Shown: positions 11,577 through 21,943 of the stretch, piece after piece
Layout of the letters: every line of letters starts with the position of its first letter
How positions within the stretch are numbered: position 1 is the first letter of the stretch
Assembly (NCBI GenBank): GCA_029204225.1
Contig: CM055115.1
Location: 8,861,466-8,925,465, forward strand
Length of the DNA: 64,000 nt
From: Diphasiastrum complanatum
Lineage: Eukaryota > Streptophyta > Lycopodiopsida > Lycopodiales > Lycopodiaceae
Direction: 5' to 3'
Made by a program: the position numbers and the translations under genes
The notes under the pieces: model-generated
Databases searched by the model: none
What the model saw: only the letters and a program-made list of their open reading frames with translations
What the model was told of the DNA's origin: nothing

Positions 11577-12581
11577 ATATGACTTATTGTCTTTTGCAAA
11601 CATTGGGTAGAGGACGGTTGAGACTATACTTGATGAACAATTCCTCCACAAACCTGATAGATCTAGTGGCACAGACCATTACATAAGTGCCCTTTACATT
11701 CCTAGTAAAATATTCTTATTTTCCATTAGCGTGTTCTTCAAAATCACAATTCGTCAATAGAGGGTGGCCAATGGAACCATTTATATATGCAGCAATGTTT
11801 CCATGCACATTGGGACGTCCATCAATGTATGTACGATTTGCCCTTGAGATGTTGCCTCCTTGCATGCGTTGCTCCTCTAAAGAACAAGCATTTGTATTCA
11901 AGCCATATACTTGCATCCTCCATTGGTGACGACACAAAGCATGCCAATCACCCCAATTGTATTGAGGTCCTGCATATGGCATCAATGTCACAACACTATT
12001 TAGAGGAACCTCAATATTATCAATGCAAAAAGGCCCAAACAAACTTCAGGAAAGTGTTCACTAGGCATGATCATGTATATTCGACCCCAATACGTAAATT
12101 GTGTTCCATTTAATGGTAATGGTGATTGGAGTGGCCAACATGAAAATCTACTTGTAATGAAAGTTTTTACTAATGGTTGCAAGCTAGGTGAAAGAAGAAG
12201 GTTAGACAAAGAACTTAGAATGTCTTTTGACACATTAACAGTGCGTAGTAATTTGCAATTATCTTTCAAACTAGTCATAATACGTCCAAGACGTGTTCTC
12301 TTTTTTAAAGGGGTGGTCAAGTTTGTGGAATCAACGTGGAGTATTGTGGATGACTCATGTGCAATATCTAGGATAGGTGTAGTTGGGTAATAAAAATGTT
12401 CTAGAGATTTGGAGACATGGATTGAATCACCAGACCTTGATGAGCTAATTATATCATGCAAGGGGTCATCATCAACAAGAGCATCATCTAAGGCCAATGA
12501 TGATTCATAATCAATATTCATGTGATTTATTCTATCAATAATATTCTCGATCTCTCTTGAAACTCTTTCCCTTGAAACCAA
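11577..12581 (-). pseudogene. SET-domain-like protein inside the CACTA element
   Basis: The N-terminal about 150 residues are hydrophilic and unrecognised. A SET-like order follows: EHFPEVCLGLFA, NIEVPLNSVVTLMPYAGPQY, NRTYIDGRPNVHGNIAAYIN then GSIGHPLLTNCDFEEH, and VMVCATRSIRFVEELFIKYS. These match the SET pattern GxGxFA, YxG, GNIAxxIN...NC and EEL...Y. The canonical NHSC is NGS here and the final DY is KY, so methyltransferase activity is doubtful. One frameshift lies near 12025 and one TAA near 11714. It lies within what would be a 2.1-kb intron of the transposase gene, same strand. SET assignment is by eye. Confidence 0.65.
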
Positions 12582-12628
12582 CTTATGTTTCTTCTTCTAC
12601 AAAAGTTTGAAAATGTTAGATATATCAG

Positions 12629-12688
<60 letters not shown>
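12629..12688. repeat. CT microsatellite
   Basis: About 30 uninterrupted TC/CT units directly upstream (minus strand) of the SET-like gene. The Glu/Arg-alternating frames across it are artefacts. Likely length-variable. Confidence 0.97.
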
Positions 12689-12691
<3 letters not shown>

Positions 12692-12741
12692 CATGAAACA
12701 TAAATTAATATATAACACAAACCGTAAACCAGTAGCATGAA

Positions 12742-12808
12742 ACACACACACGCACGCACACAAACACACACAAACACTCGCACACACACACACACCCACC
12801 CCCACCCT
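12742..12808. repeat. CA-rich microsatellite
   Basis: Imperfect CA repeat with G and A interruptions, ending in a C-rich run. It lies between the two CT arrays inside the CACTA element. Confidence 0.95.
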
Positions 12809-13032
12809 AAACACACATGAAGAGAAAAACAGAGAGAACATTATAGATTGCTAATCAAAACTCCCGAACCACACGATTATATCCTACTCCAAAATGTCAC
12901 CACATGCTCCCTCCCTGTGTGTTTGGGCTTTTTTGTGGAACTCATCTTCCAACAAAAAACATTTGAACCACGCTTTTATTGGAAGAAAACAAGGGCTACA
13001 CACCTTCCTAGAATTGGGAGTGCTGGTTACCT

Positions 13033-13035
<3 letters not shown>

Positions 13036-13106
<71 letters not shown>
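13036..13106. repeat. CT microsatellite
   Basis: About 35 uninterrupted CT units. With the arrays at 12.63 and 12.74 kb it makes three dinucleotide arrays within 480 bp, all in the presumed large intron of the transposase gene. Confidence 0.97.
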
Positions 13107-13109
<3 letters not shown>

Positions 13110-13149
13110 GTGAATGAGTCTATTATGGGTGATTGGATATGAAAATTAA

Positions 13150-13314
13150 GATTAACTACATCTAATCATTCTATTTGGATTTTTTCTTTTAGAAGCAAGT
13201 GAGAGATTAACTTCATCTAATCATTCTATTTGGATTTTTCCTTTTAAAAGAAAGCGAGAGATTAACTTCATCTAATTATTCTATTTGGATTTTTCCTTTG
13301 TGAAGCAAGACTAT
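13150..13314. repeat. Three 55-bp tandem repeats
   Basis: Units start at 13150, 13205 and 13260, each beginning GATTAACT and containing CTATTTGGATTTTT. The period is exactly 55 bp and units differ at only a few sites. They lie next to the transposase-associated exon, on its downstream side. Confidence 0.92.
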
Positions 13315-13333
13315 ACTTGAAGTGTCATAAGGG

Positions 13334-13560
13334 TCAAAGATTAAAGCATTTCCAAAAACAATTAAAAGAGTTTACCTCTCGTACTCTTGGATTCTCTGTG
13401 TGCAATCCATTGAACCAAATATGATCGTTGACAATCCTCCTTGTCCGAACCATAAGGCCTTTGCATTGTGTGCATGTACATGCTATCCTCTCATCATATT
13501 TTGGTTGAATTTGGTCCAATAATCCAAATGCAAATTGCACAAATTCTTTCAGTGTCATTC
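13334..13560 (-). pseudogene. Transposase-associated domain (CACTA)
   Basis: Reads MTLKEFVQFAFGLLDQIQPK, then IACTCTQCKGLMVRTR and VNDHIWFNGLHTENPRV. This is the Cys/His-containing transposase-associated domain that starts CACTA TNPD-type proteins, with CxCxxC and the later His. A plausible donor (GAGAG|GTAAAC) ends the exon near 13372. The expected next exon is the acidic part at 11.2 kb, leaving the SET-like gene in between. Confidence 0.82.
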
Positions 13561-13743
13561 AAGTGAAAATTGACAAATTCTAACATGTGACAAAAATTGA
13601 CAAAATAGTCTTTGTACATTTAGTGCATTGGCAACCTTCATTTGTGATGGAGTGGTGTCTTGGCTTTCCAAAGAGCAATATACTATATCACAATCCTCAA
13701 CCAAATAGGAGTACATCACTATTACAAATAAAAAAATTATGAG

Positions 13744-13870
13744 ATAAATCAATATACATACATGTGATGGATCAATAGGCGGTCTACGTCGACTGATAGA
13801 AGAGCTTGAAGATGAACCAGTCAATAGTTGTTCATTGTACTCTAGTCTTGCCTGCTCCTCTTTTCTGTAA
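13744..13870 (-). pseudogene. Possible first exon of the CACTA transposase gene
   Basis: Minus-strand frame reading EEQARLEYNEQLLTGSSSS then SISRRRPPIDPSHV, ending at a GTATGT donor-like site near 13760. It lies just upstream of the transposase-associated exon, in the gap between the two divergent genes. Weak evidence: composition, splice site and position only. Confidence 0.35.
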
Positions 13871-14027
13871 TAGAGCTCAATTCTTTTTCTTTCTCTAAAT
13901 CATGTGGAAGTACGATAATTTCCCTGGAATAATATTATGATCAATACGATTTGACATAATAATCTTCACTACTCTTTCACTCCCATTCTCCACTACTTTC
14001 TAACTTTTAAAGTTTTTCTTTGTTACA

Positions 14028-15111
14028 ATGTTTTCAAGTGGTAGGTCAAGTGGAAGGTCAAGTGGGAGACCATCTAGGAGAAGAGCTCGTGAGGAGCCCG
14101 TACTCAAGAGTGGTTTGAGAATCTATCTCCTCACCAAAGAGATAGAATCAAAAATCTTGTGTTATCTTCTTCAGGTGAATCATCCAAGAGAAGAGCTTCC
14201 GAAGATGCCCCTTCCCAAGAATCGTGTAGTGTGTTTTATGATCTTAATCCACATGGTGGAGCTATAAAAATTATGCATGGCAATGTAGTTCATGCCCGTT
14301 TGCCTGATTTAGTTGCTTTATATTTTGGTAAAGATTACATGATCAATTGGTCCTCCTAATCGCTTGAAGACAAAAATAAAATAATAGAGACTTTATATTT
14401 TGAATTCCCTCAATCCAATGCTTTTAGTAGGACTTGAGCCTTGAATACAATGTGCCTTTGGATTCAAAACAAAAGGCAATTGATGAGAAGAGCCGTGAGG
14501 AATCCCAAGAATCCCACGAAGCCTGGATGGTGCTCCAAAAGGGATTGGAGGAAGGTGAAAGAAGAATTGTTGCAAACCAAAAGTATGAACAACAACATAA
14601 GGCCACCGCCGAGAAGCTCTTAAAACATGGCCAAAGTAAACATGACAATCTAGAGGCCCAATCTGTAAGTGCAATAGTTTTTACTATGATTCTATTTTTG
14701 TAGTGAGATTGTCAATGTTTTTTATTGCTAAACTATATTGTATTGCTAAGCTATGTTTTTTTTGTTGAATGTAGCTTAGTGATTTTGGAAGACACATGAC
14801 CATCGCGGAGTACAAACAAGGTTACGATGATGGATATGCCGGCCTTAAGGCTTTTATGGAATCTCATGGATTGTTTCCAATCGTAAACTCTTAACCTTTA
14901 TTGTTTTGTGATTGTTTACTTTGTGGTTTACAAGTAAGTTTAATCTCAATTTAATTGAATCTTTGATTCTATTTTGTAGAGAGGCTCTACAACTTCGGAT
15001 GTGGAAGAAAATGTAGAAACTTTTGAAGAGCCAAATGTGGAAGAGAACGTGAATGTATCTATTGATGTATTTATTAAAGAATTCAATGCAATGTTTCTAT
15101 TTTACACATGA
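14028..15111 (+). pseudogene. Second CACTA gene, divergent, unrecognised product
   Basis: Starts at ATG 14028 with a Ser-Gly-Arg repeat (SGRSSGRSSGRPSRRR). Later segments are FYDLNPHGGAIKIMHGNVVH and ALYFGKDYMINWS, then, after a TAA near 14357 and a shift, a helical charged stretch (KAIDEKSREESQESHEA to KYEQQHKATAEKLLKH). Intron GTAAGT at about 14665 to TAG at about 14774 leads in frame to DFGRHMTIAEYKQGYDDGYA. A second intron (14886 to about 14980) leads in frame to RGSTTSDVEENVE. Its divergent position matches the TNPA/TNP1-type gene of CACTA elements. The product family is not certain. Confidence 0.55.
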
Positions 15112-15529
15112 TTTGCATGCTAGAATGCATAATAGAAAGTAATGGAAACCACAATATAATGCATCAATAGATAACACATTAAGTTATCAACTAAATACAA
15201 ATGAATCGAAATAAATGTGAATTTACGTTTACTATTGTATCTCCATTGCTTTGCAATCTTTGCTTTTCCTTTTGCATGCACTTGATCTTTCAATCCTTTG
15301 CAATGAAAGCTCTTTTTTCATTTTTCATATCCAAGCCTACATGACAAATAAAAAAGATCTCAAAACTTATGATCACAAAACACATACTATTAACATCCAT
15401 CAATGAACTAAAAACCCTAAATACTATCAATCTTCTCACTCACATTCATCCCCATCTCATCTTTTTCTCTCTCTGACACAACAGGAAAAAAGAAAGTCGA
15501 TCTCTAGTTTAGGAGCGAACCACATTTTG
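15112..15529. other. No gene; CACTA 3' flank
   Basis: AT-rich stretch between the second CACTA gene and the subterminal array. No coding domain or repeat structure was seen apart from a short CT run near 15465. Confidence 0.5.
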
Positions 15530-15945
15530 GTTCGCGCCAAATGTTTTTTTTTTTGGTCAAAAAAATTTGCGTGGATTATCCACGCGTGGATAATCCACGT
15601 GAAATCCAGAAACTTAATTGCGTGGATACCGCGTGGATAGAAAAAAAAATTTATCCACGGCCCCAGCTCTCTAAATTTTGCGTGTAGAAAAAAAAATTTC
15701 GCGTGGATAATTATCCACGTGATATCCACGGGGTATCCACGTGAAAGCTGAGCCTTTTTTAGAATTTTTTTACTATGGCGTGGATTATCCACGCGAAATT
15801 AAAATTTCCATTTCCGGCACCGTTGTCGGAGGTTTGCCCAACTGCCGGTTGTCGGAGTTGGCATGGATAATCCATGCGGTTTGAATTTCACGACATCCGG
15901 CCGATCTGCTGTCGGAAATGACACTTGCGTGGTGCGTGGATATTT
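15530..15945. repeat. CACTA subterminal palindrome array
   Basis: About ten copies of GCGTGGAT or its reverse complement ATCCACGC, often joined as odd-length palindromes with one central base: 15569-15585 and 15779-15795 (arms GCGTGGAT and ATCCACGC), 15584-15600, 15701-15720, and a changed version GCATGGAT...ATCCATGC at 15861-15877. Known for CACTA elements: arrays of short direct and inverted subterminal repeats bind the second transposon protein. Position at the right edge fits that role. Confidence 0.8.
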
Positions 15946-15958
15946 GCTACATGTGTTC

Positions 15959-16258
15959 TTGTGATACCTCCAGCCATCGTGCTTAGCTCTCCCTAGCACA
16001 CTCCTGGCCTAGAGATACATCCTGGCTCATCCACGTGCTCTCCATCCACCAACTCTCGGGTAGACTAAGTTAAAGGAAAGAGGGAAACCCCACCACTATA
16101 TAGGCATAGCATAGTGGGTCCCGTCAAGCACAGTCTTGTCGGTGGCACATTACCACCTAGGATGGTGATGCGTGACACACGAACATGTCGATAATGCCAG
16201 ACTTGTGTCGTGCCCCTTGCAGGCTGTCCTTGAAGGGCGAACCGTTATGGTACATAAT
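15959..16258 (-). repeat. Gypsy LTR fragment (family G)
   Basis: Reverse-strand match to the first about 300 bp of the LTR at 60797-61512, including the ACTATATAGGCATAGC TATA-like core (as read on +) and the terminal ACCGTTATGGTAC. The inner part is truncated. It abuts the CACTA subterminal array, so it either inserted into the element or marks its end. The most diverged of the five LTR copies here. Confidence 0.8.
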
Positions 16259-17289
16259 ACATCAGCAAGAGATGATTGAAAAAAAGAGAGAACAACTGAG
16301 TAACTTTGCAATATGGAACAAAGATTACAGGCTATTTGGAATCGATGTAGTGTTATTTTTAGTTGTTGGATTGTTGATATTCGTCGTGGTACTCTTTATA
16401 GTGGACACTATGCGCAACATTTTTGGTTGAGTTGCGAACGTTCTGTTATGATGCGATTGTGCATCGTTTTTTTTGTTCATCAGAACATCATGGATTGAAT
16501 ACTTTTTATTATCAATTTGATATTTTCACTTCTTTAGTCAGTAGACTTTCTATTATTGGGAATGTTTGTGATTTAATGAAAAATATAAAGTGGAAAAGAA
16601 GAAGAAAAGGAATTAGTATTGGAAATAATTTGTCAAAAAAAAAAAAAACTCTAGTTTTGTGAAGTTATTGGAATTATTGATTTACATTTTAAATGTTATT
16701 GTACATAATTACGGTGTTAGGAGTAATTTTAAGTTTTGCGGTGGTATGGTACGGTTTTGAGGGTTTTAAAGGAAAGTGTTGAGCCTTTTAATAAAACGGA
16801 GGATAAAAAGAACAGGCTGAATATACGTTGATGTGTGGTAGCAGAGGAAGTTACTATCACTATCAGTAATATCTTTAAGATTACATTAAAAGAGAGTTAT
16901 ATCAATGAGACTACTGGCATTAATTAATCTTTTAGGCAAATAGTAGAATATGTATCCTCTTTCCGGGGATGTGAGAGAAGCTCGTTAGTAACTATAAGTG
17001 TTTGGATAGATTAAAAGAAGAAAACTCTGTATTAGGATATGACGTTTTTGGGAAGCACATTGAACATTACATATCAGTAAAATCTTTTGCACTGATTCAA
17101 GTTGCATTGCATGGAACGCCAATACCTTGGGGAATAATTTCTTATTCATAGTTCATGAAATGTTTGGAAAGCGAATAGAAGTGTAGTGAATGGGGAGCAC
17201 ACATCACAAAATTGTGCGACAGTTTTGGTGTTTTCACTAATCAAGAGGCACAGCTAGTTCAACATATTTCTGTTCAGGAGCCTGCTTTG
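16259..17289 (+). other. Degenerate coding remnant, unrecognised
   Basis: Short open stretches with cysteine and aromatic residues (LYSGHYAQHFWLSCERSV near 16390; VKSFALIQVALHGTPIPWGI near 17070-17130) hint at a decayed protein. They are broken by many stops and an A-run at 16639. It runs into the coiled-coil remnant downstream and may be part of the same lost gene. No family recognised. Confidence 0.35.
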
Positions 17290-18360
17290 AGAAGTACCTT
17301 GTCATTGCCAGGTGATAAAGCATAAGAACAGTCCGATTCATTCAGTCCGGGACGACAACAGGACATAGGGCTGCTGGAGGGACTGACATGAGATTCAGCT
17401 GGGACATAACAACAGGATGGGGACGCATATGGAGGATTGCCACACGAGTTTACACCAGCAGGCAATTTAGTGTCGTACACTGTTGACCAACCTAAGGATG
17501 TTACAATATTGGCGGAGAACACGAAATATGTTGATGATGTGATCATCATAAATTTCTTGCAAGCTGCTAATATATTTTCCCCAGGATTTAAATCTAGGAT
17601 AGATTTTGTAAGACAATATCTATCTTTGAAAGACCAGGCCGCATATTGGCATACATTATATTTACAACAAATGGAACAACTTAGGGTTGCGGAGGAGAGG
17701 AGGCACCAAAATTGTGCCAATATCAAGCACAAGTGCAAACATTCAAGACGAGACAAGGAGAAAAGAAGAGGATAACAATCTATTGCGTGAACGAAATGCT
17801 CAGTATTTTGAGCGGATTACTGAACTACCAAAGGAGTTGTTTACAGCCCAAACATCCAAGGATGCTTATGAGTATGAAAAGGAGCTTTTGCGATCTCAAA
17901 TCACTAGCACTGCAGGGGGACCAGTTCGGATAGATAATGTTGGGCTAAAGGAATGGACCAAGACCATAGTGTGAACGAGAGTAGCTGACAAGATAGAGTA
18001 GTATGTCGAAGAGCAAGGATTTCTATGGGAGAAAAATTTGCAATTAGAAAAGAAGCTTGTAGAAAGGCAAGGGATGTTACCTGTTACGGGGCAATGTAGT
18101 GGATGGCTATCGATCCAGAGGCGATATAGGAGCAGGCTAATCTGCGACACTCCATGGTAGATTTGCAATGACGGTAGCAGCAGTTATCTGATATAGAGGG
18201 CCAGCTCCATGACAGAGACGATAAATGTAACAAACTTCAGGAGGAAGCCGAAATGCTAGTAGTGAGCTGCTAGAAGGAAGCAACACAACACCATCAGGGG
18301 GAGTACGCCAAGGGCTGATACAACTACACAACTGCAATAGCAAGCTGTGGGGTTTTTAAC
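17290..18360 (+). pseudogene. Coiled-coil protein remnant (fragment repeated downstream)
   Basis: Best stretch 17437-17775: EFTPAGNLVSYTVDQPKDVT, ILAENTKYVDDVIIINFLQA, FLQAANIFSPGFKSRIDFVR and QMEQLRVAEERRHQ. Then, after shifts, come helical charged parts (EKELLRSQI; QLSDIEGQLHDRDDKCNKLQ; EEAEMLV). The last 200 bp (18140-18350) recur at 20345, 27721 and 33481 fused to copia Gag. Not recognised; it may be a Gag-like protein of a gypsy element, since gypsy integrase sequence follows. Confidence 0.5.
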
Positions 18361-19110
18361 AGGAGATCAAACTTGGATTCCCATATTGTGGCAGCCTAGT
18401 GTTAAGCGGACAAGAACTGTTGGATTTCTATCCTCTCCATCCCTATTTTCTGCTGATCTAGATTCATTCATTAAGCTGTTCTAAATCTAACTTGGGACAC
18501 AAAAATACCAGCAGTTCCTTTAGCATATCCAAATACGAAAAGATAACAACCAAAAAAACACCCTTATCTTTAGTTTATGGGATGTATCTCATATTGCCTA
18601 TTCAATTTGATGTGCCCACATATCGAATTCAGGAATTCAAAGGAGACATCTCCAATAAGGTAATAAATGAAAGACTTCACATGATATAGCCTTAGAATTG
18701 TTGAGACAAAACGAACCAGCCTTTGAAAATGATTGCAACCAAACTTTCAAAACATATAATTACTTAAGGTTTATTGTGACATTCAATAATAAGGTGTTGA
18801 ATGTCCAAAAGTACTCAAAGAAAAGTTGAATAGAGCTGCTAGTTGATTTCTATAATCCATTACTATGGATGATATACATAAAATGGGAACATAAATATAG
18901 TGAATACTTTGAAGGTATGAAAGAATATATTCGTAGTCGTGAGAATCATTTGACACATACAATTTGGATCACTTATAAAAGAGATAATCTGGTTAAATTT
19001 ATAGCCAAAACCTAATATAATGTGCAGCTGTTATATGGAAGACTCGACTGTTGGTCACTTACAAAAAAGATGTACCCTCTTTACATATGCTCAATAAGAA
19101 AAGTTCTGCT
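18361..19110 (+). pseudogene. Ty3/gypsy integrase tail (repeat B, longest copy)
   Basis: From 18492 the frame reads YEKITTKKTPLSLVYGMYLI, then LPIQFDVPTYRIQEF and SNKVINERLHMI, the conserved TPF-LVYG...LPIEF-IP segment at the end of the gypsy integrase core. After a stop it continues weakly (QTFKTYNYLRF, HLTHTIWITYKRD). The catalytic core itself is absent. Positions 18361-18491 are unassigned. The same piece recurs at 20657, 26262 and 28030, and truncated at 40041 and 62019. Confidence 0.7.
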
Positions 19111-19780
19111 GCATCAACTGATTCTTCTGATGCAATTCATGTTATAACTTTGTTCACATACAAACTGAAGCACTTGGGACATCGACAAGCAAAGATGTAC
19201 CCCAAAAAAACAATTAATGATTGATGTTGGTCATTTTTTTTCAACATCGAGTGCGAATTTTTGTATAGATTACTACAACGATATTGTATCCATTTGTGTA
19301 GGCCCAAATTTTCATATGAAAACTTCAATAGATTTTTGGAAGGAGCACATTACAACAATTCATGTACATTTGGAAGACTTGCTCAATCTCAGGATGAAGA
19401 CATGTGATAACAAGGCATGATCTAGTTGCCTCTTATTTCGATCTACATAATGCAAAATAGTTATTTTTTGTGATAGTTTATTTGTTGTTTTAAAAAGGTT
19501 GAGCTTAGAATAGAATAAGTGTATTCCGATACCAGGTAGAAGATCAAATCGATGCGTGGTCAAACTTCATTTTGACCTAGAGTCCATATGTTATTCTGAT
19601 CCTTGTCAAAAGCGGTTATGGAACTTAATACGGTTATTTCATATTTAGAACACGAGGCTATATAAAGAGCATTTGTTCTCGCATATTTCTTTCAAATGGA
19701 ATGAAGTAAAGTTAGTGAGTTAGTCTATTTTCATTCTTACGTCACTGATAGTTACTACTATCACTTAGACTAATATCCAC
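19111..19780 (+). repeat. Repeat D plus leader, copy 2
   Basis: Same composition as 1336-1911, ending at a Gag ATG at 19781, with TATATAAA about 120 bp before it. Here it follows repeat B directly, which shows the complete order B, D, leader, Gag. Confidence 0.7.
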
Positions 19781-20344
19781 ATGGATTCCCAAGGGAAAGC
19801 CAGTCCTATAATGGACAAGCTTGATGGAGCCAATTACCATCTATATAAATTTAAGATGAGAACTATGCTAATGGCTAACGAATTGTATAACGTGTTTATA
19901 GCTGCAGAGGTAAGACCCGAAGCTGACAATGCTGCAATTTCTCGATGGAAGCTGAAGGATGGAAAAGCCTTTGCACTGATCATCCTCAATATATCAGACA
20001 CCTGTGTCTAAATCTCAGACCTCCAAGGAAGTCTGGGACATCTTGAGCACTCTGTACGATCTGTGCAACATAGCCTCCAAGCTGCATCTCAGGATGAAGA
20101 TTTTCTCGCTCAAGATGACCAATGGAGATTCTCTACAGAGTCACATCAACTAGTTCAAGAACCTACTGAAGCAAATGGCCACTGTTGGATATGTCGTAGA
20201 TGATCAATATGCAGTAATGACACTGCTTTCAAGCTTTCCAAGCTCATACGACAGCTGGGTGATGATCATCACGACACACCCTAAACTGACTCTTTCAAGA
20301 GTCATGACAATGTTGTTGCAGGAAGAGACTGCGGCACTTCATGG
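19781..20344 (+). pseudogene. Ty1/copia Gag (family 1)
   Basis: Starts MDSQGKASPIMDKLDGANYH and continues MRTMLMANELYNVFIAAEVR and ISRWKLKDGKAFALIILNIS. An indel shifts the frame near 20003, and a TAG sits in the INQF region near 20153. At about 20335 it switches inside a short shared sequence (GCGGCACT against GCGACACT) to the coiled-coil piece. Dead and chimeric. Confidence 0.85.
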
Positions 20345-20656
20345 TAGATTTGAAATGACAGTAGTAGCAGTTATCTGATATGGAGGTTCAGCTCCATGAT
20401 AGAGATGATAAATGTAACAAACTTCAGGAGGAAGCCGAAATGCTAGTAGTGAGCTGCTTGAAGCAAGGAACACACCACCATCAGGGGGACTACGCCAACG
20501 AATGATAGAACTACACAACCACAACAACAAATTGGGTGATTTTTAACAGGAGATCAAACTTGGGTTCCCATAACGCGGCAACCTAGTGTTAAGCAGACAA
20601 GAACTGTTGGATTTCTATCCTCTCCATCCCTATTCATTAAGTTGTTCTAAATTCAC
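20345..20656 (+). repeat. Coiled-coil fragment, copy 2
   Basis: Near-identical to 18145-18480, keeping the QLSDMEVQLHDRDDKCN-type segment in part. It marks the start of the second tandem unit; the distance between equal points of the two units is about 2,165 bp. Confidence 0.7.
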
Positions 20657-21354
20657 ATGGGACACAAAAATACCAGCGGTTATTTCGGTATATCAAAATA
20701 CGAAATGATAACAACCAAGAAAACACCGTTATCTTTAGTATATGGGATGTATCTCATCTTGCCTATTCAATTTGACGTGCCCATATATCGAATTCAGGAA
20801 TTCAAAGGAGACATCTCCAATAAGGTAATAAATGAAAGACTTCACATGATATCGCTTTAGAATATTTGAGACACAAGGATCCGGCTTTTTTGAATAATTG
20901 CAGCCAAACCTTCAAAATAGATCATTACTTAAGGTTTATTGTAACATCCAATGATAAGATGTTGAATGTCCAAAAATACTCATAGAAAAGTTGAATAGAG
21001 CTGCTAGTTGATTTCTATTATCCATTACTATGGAAGATATACATAAAATAGGAAGATAAATAGAGTGAATACTTTGAAGGTTTGAAAGAATATATTCGTA
21101 GTCGTGAGAATCATTTGACACATACGATTTGGATCGCTTATAAAAGAGATGATGTGCTTAAATTTATAGCCAAAACCTTATATAATGTGCAACTGTTATA
21201 TGGAAGACTCGAGTACTGGTCACTTACAAAAACGATGTACCCTCAAGAAGAAAACTTTTGCTGCATCAAGTGAATTTTCTGATGTAATTCATGTTATAAC
21301 TTTGTTCACATACAAACGAAGCAGCTGGGACATTGACAAGCAAAGATGTACCCC
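20657..21354 (+). pseudogene. Ty3/gypsy integrase tail (repeat B), copy 2
   Basis: Reads YEMITTKKTPLSLVYGMYLI and LPIQFDVPIYRIQEFK, as at 18.5 kb. The later frame has REENHLTHTIWIAYKR-type residues (here SRENHLTHTIWIAYKR). Stops separate the parts. Second unit of the tandem arrangement. Confidence 0.7.
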
Positions 21355-21943
21355 ATAAAAACAATTAATGATCGATGCAACAATAGAGACTGGTCATTTC
21401 TTTTTCAACGTCGAGTGCAAATTTTTGTATAGATTACAACAACGATGTTGTATCCATTTGCGCAGTCCCAAATTTTCATATTCAAACTTTAGTAGATTTT
21501 TGGAAGGAGCACATTACAACAATTCATCTACATTTGGAGGACTTGCTTAATCTGAGGATGAGGACATGTGATAACATGGCATGATCTAGTTGCCTCTTAT
21601 TTCGATCTACATAATGCAAAATAATTGTTTCTTATGATAGTTTGTTTGTTGTTTTAAAAAGAATGAGCTTAGAATAGATTAAGTGTATTCCGATACCAAG
21701 TCGAAGATCAAATCGATCCATGGTCGATTTTCATTTCGACCCAGAGTCCATATGTTATTTCAAAAGTGGTTATGGAACTTAAGACGACTATTTCATATTT
21801 AGAACAACTACTAGGCTATATGAAGAGCATTTGTTCTCGCATATCTCTTTGAAATGGAATGAAATGAAGTTAGTGAGTTATTCTATTTTCATTCTCAATT
21901 CACTGATAGTTATTACTATCGCTTAGACTAATATCCACCTGGA
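21355..21943 (+). repeat. Repeat D plus leader, copy 3
   Basis: Diverged copy of 19111-19780; here the TATA box reads CTATATGA and is partly lost. It leads to a Gag start whose ATG is changed (ACCTGGATTTCC in place of ACATGGATTCCC). Confidence 0.65.

Larger units (their letters stand above)
8930..15958. mobile_element. Degenerate CACTA (En/Spm-like) transposon
   Basis: Holds tnp2 transposase, transposase-associated domain and DUF4216-like coding on the minus strand, a divergent gene on the plus strand from 14.0 kb, and a subterminal palindrome array at 15.53-15.94 kb. Together these define CACTA elements. The terminal CACTA inverted repeats were not found by eye, so the limits are approximate: the left limit is the last DUF4216-like exon and the right limit is the gypsy LTR fragment. 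Nonsense and frameshift changes make it non-autonomous. It also carries a SET-like gene. Confidence 0.8.

Noticed and set aside
12527-13142. Reading frames of alternating Arg-Glu or Ser-Leu through CT/GA repeats
   Set aside because: They are translations of microsatellites and have no coding support; the same applies at 23.8, 45.7 and 49.6 kb.
8930-15958. Terminal inverted repeats starting CACTA for the transposon
   Set aside because: Looked for CACTAC-like ends near 8.9 and 15.9 kb and found none convincing, so exact ends are not claimed.
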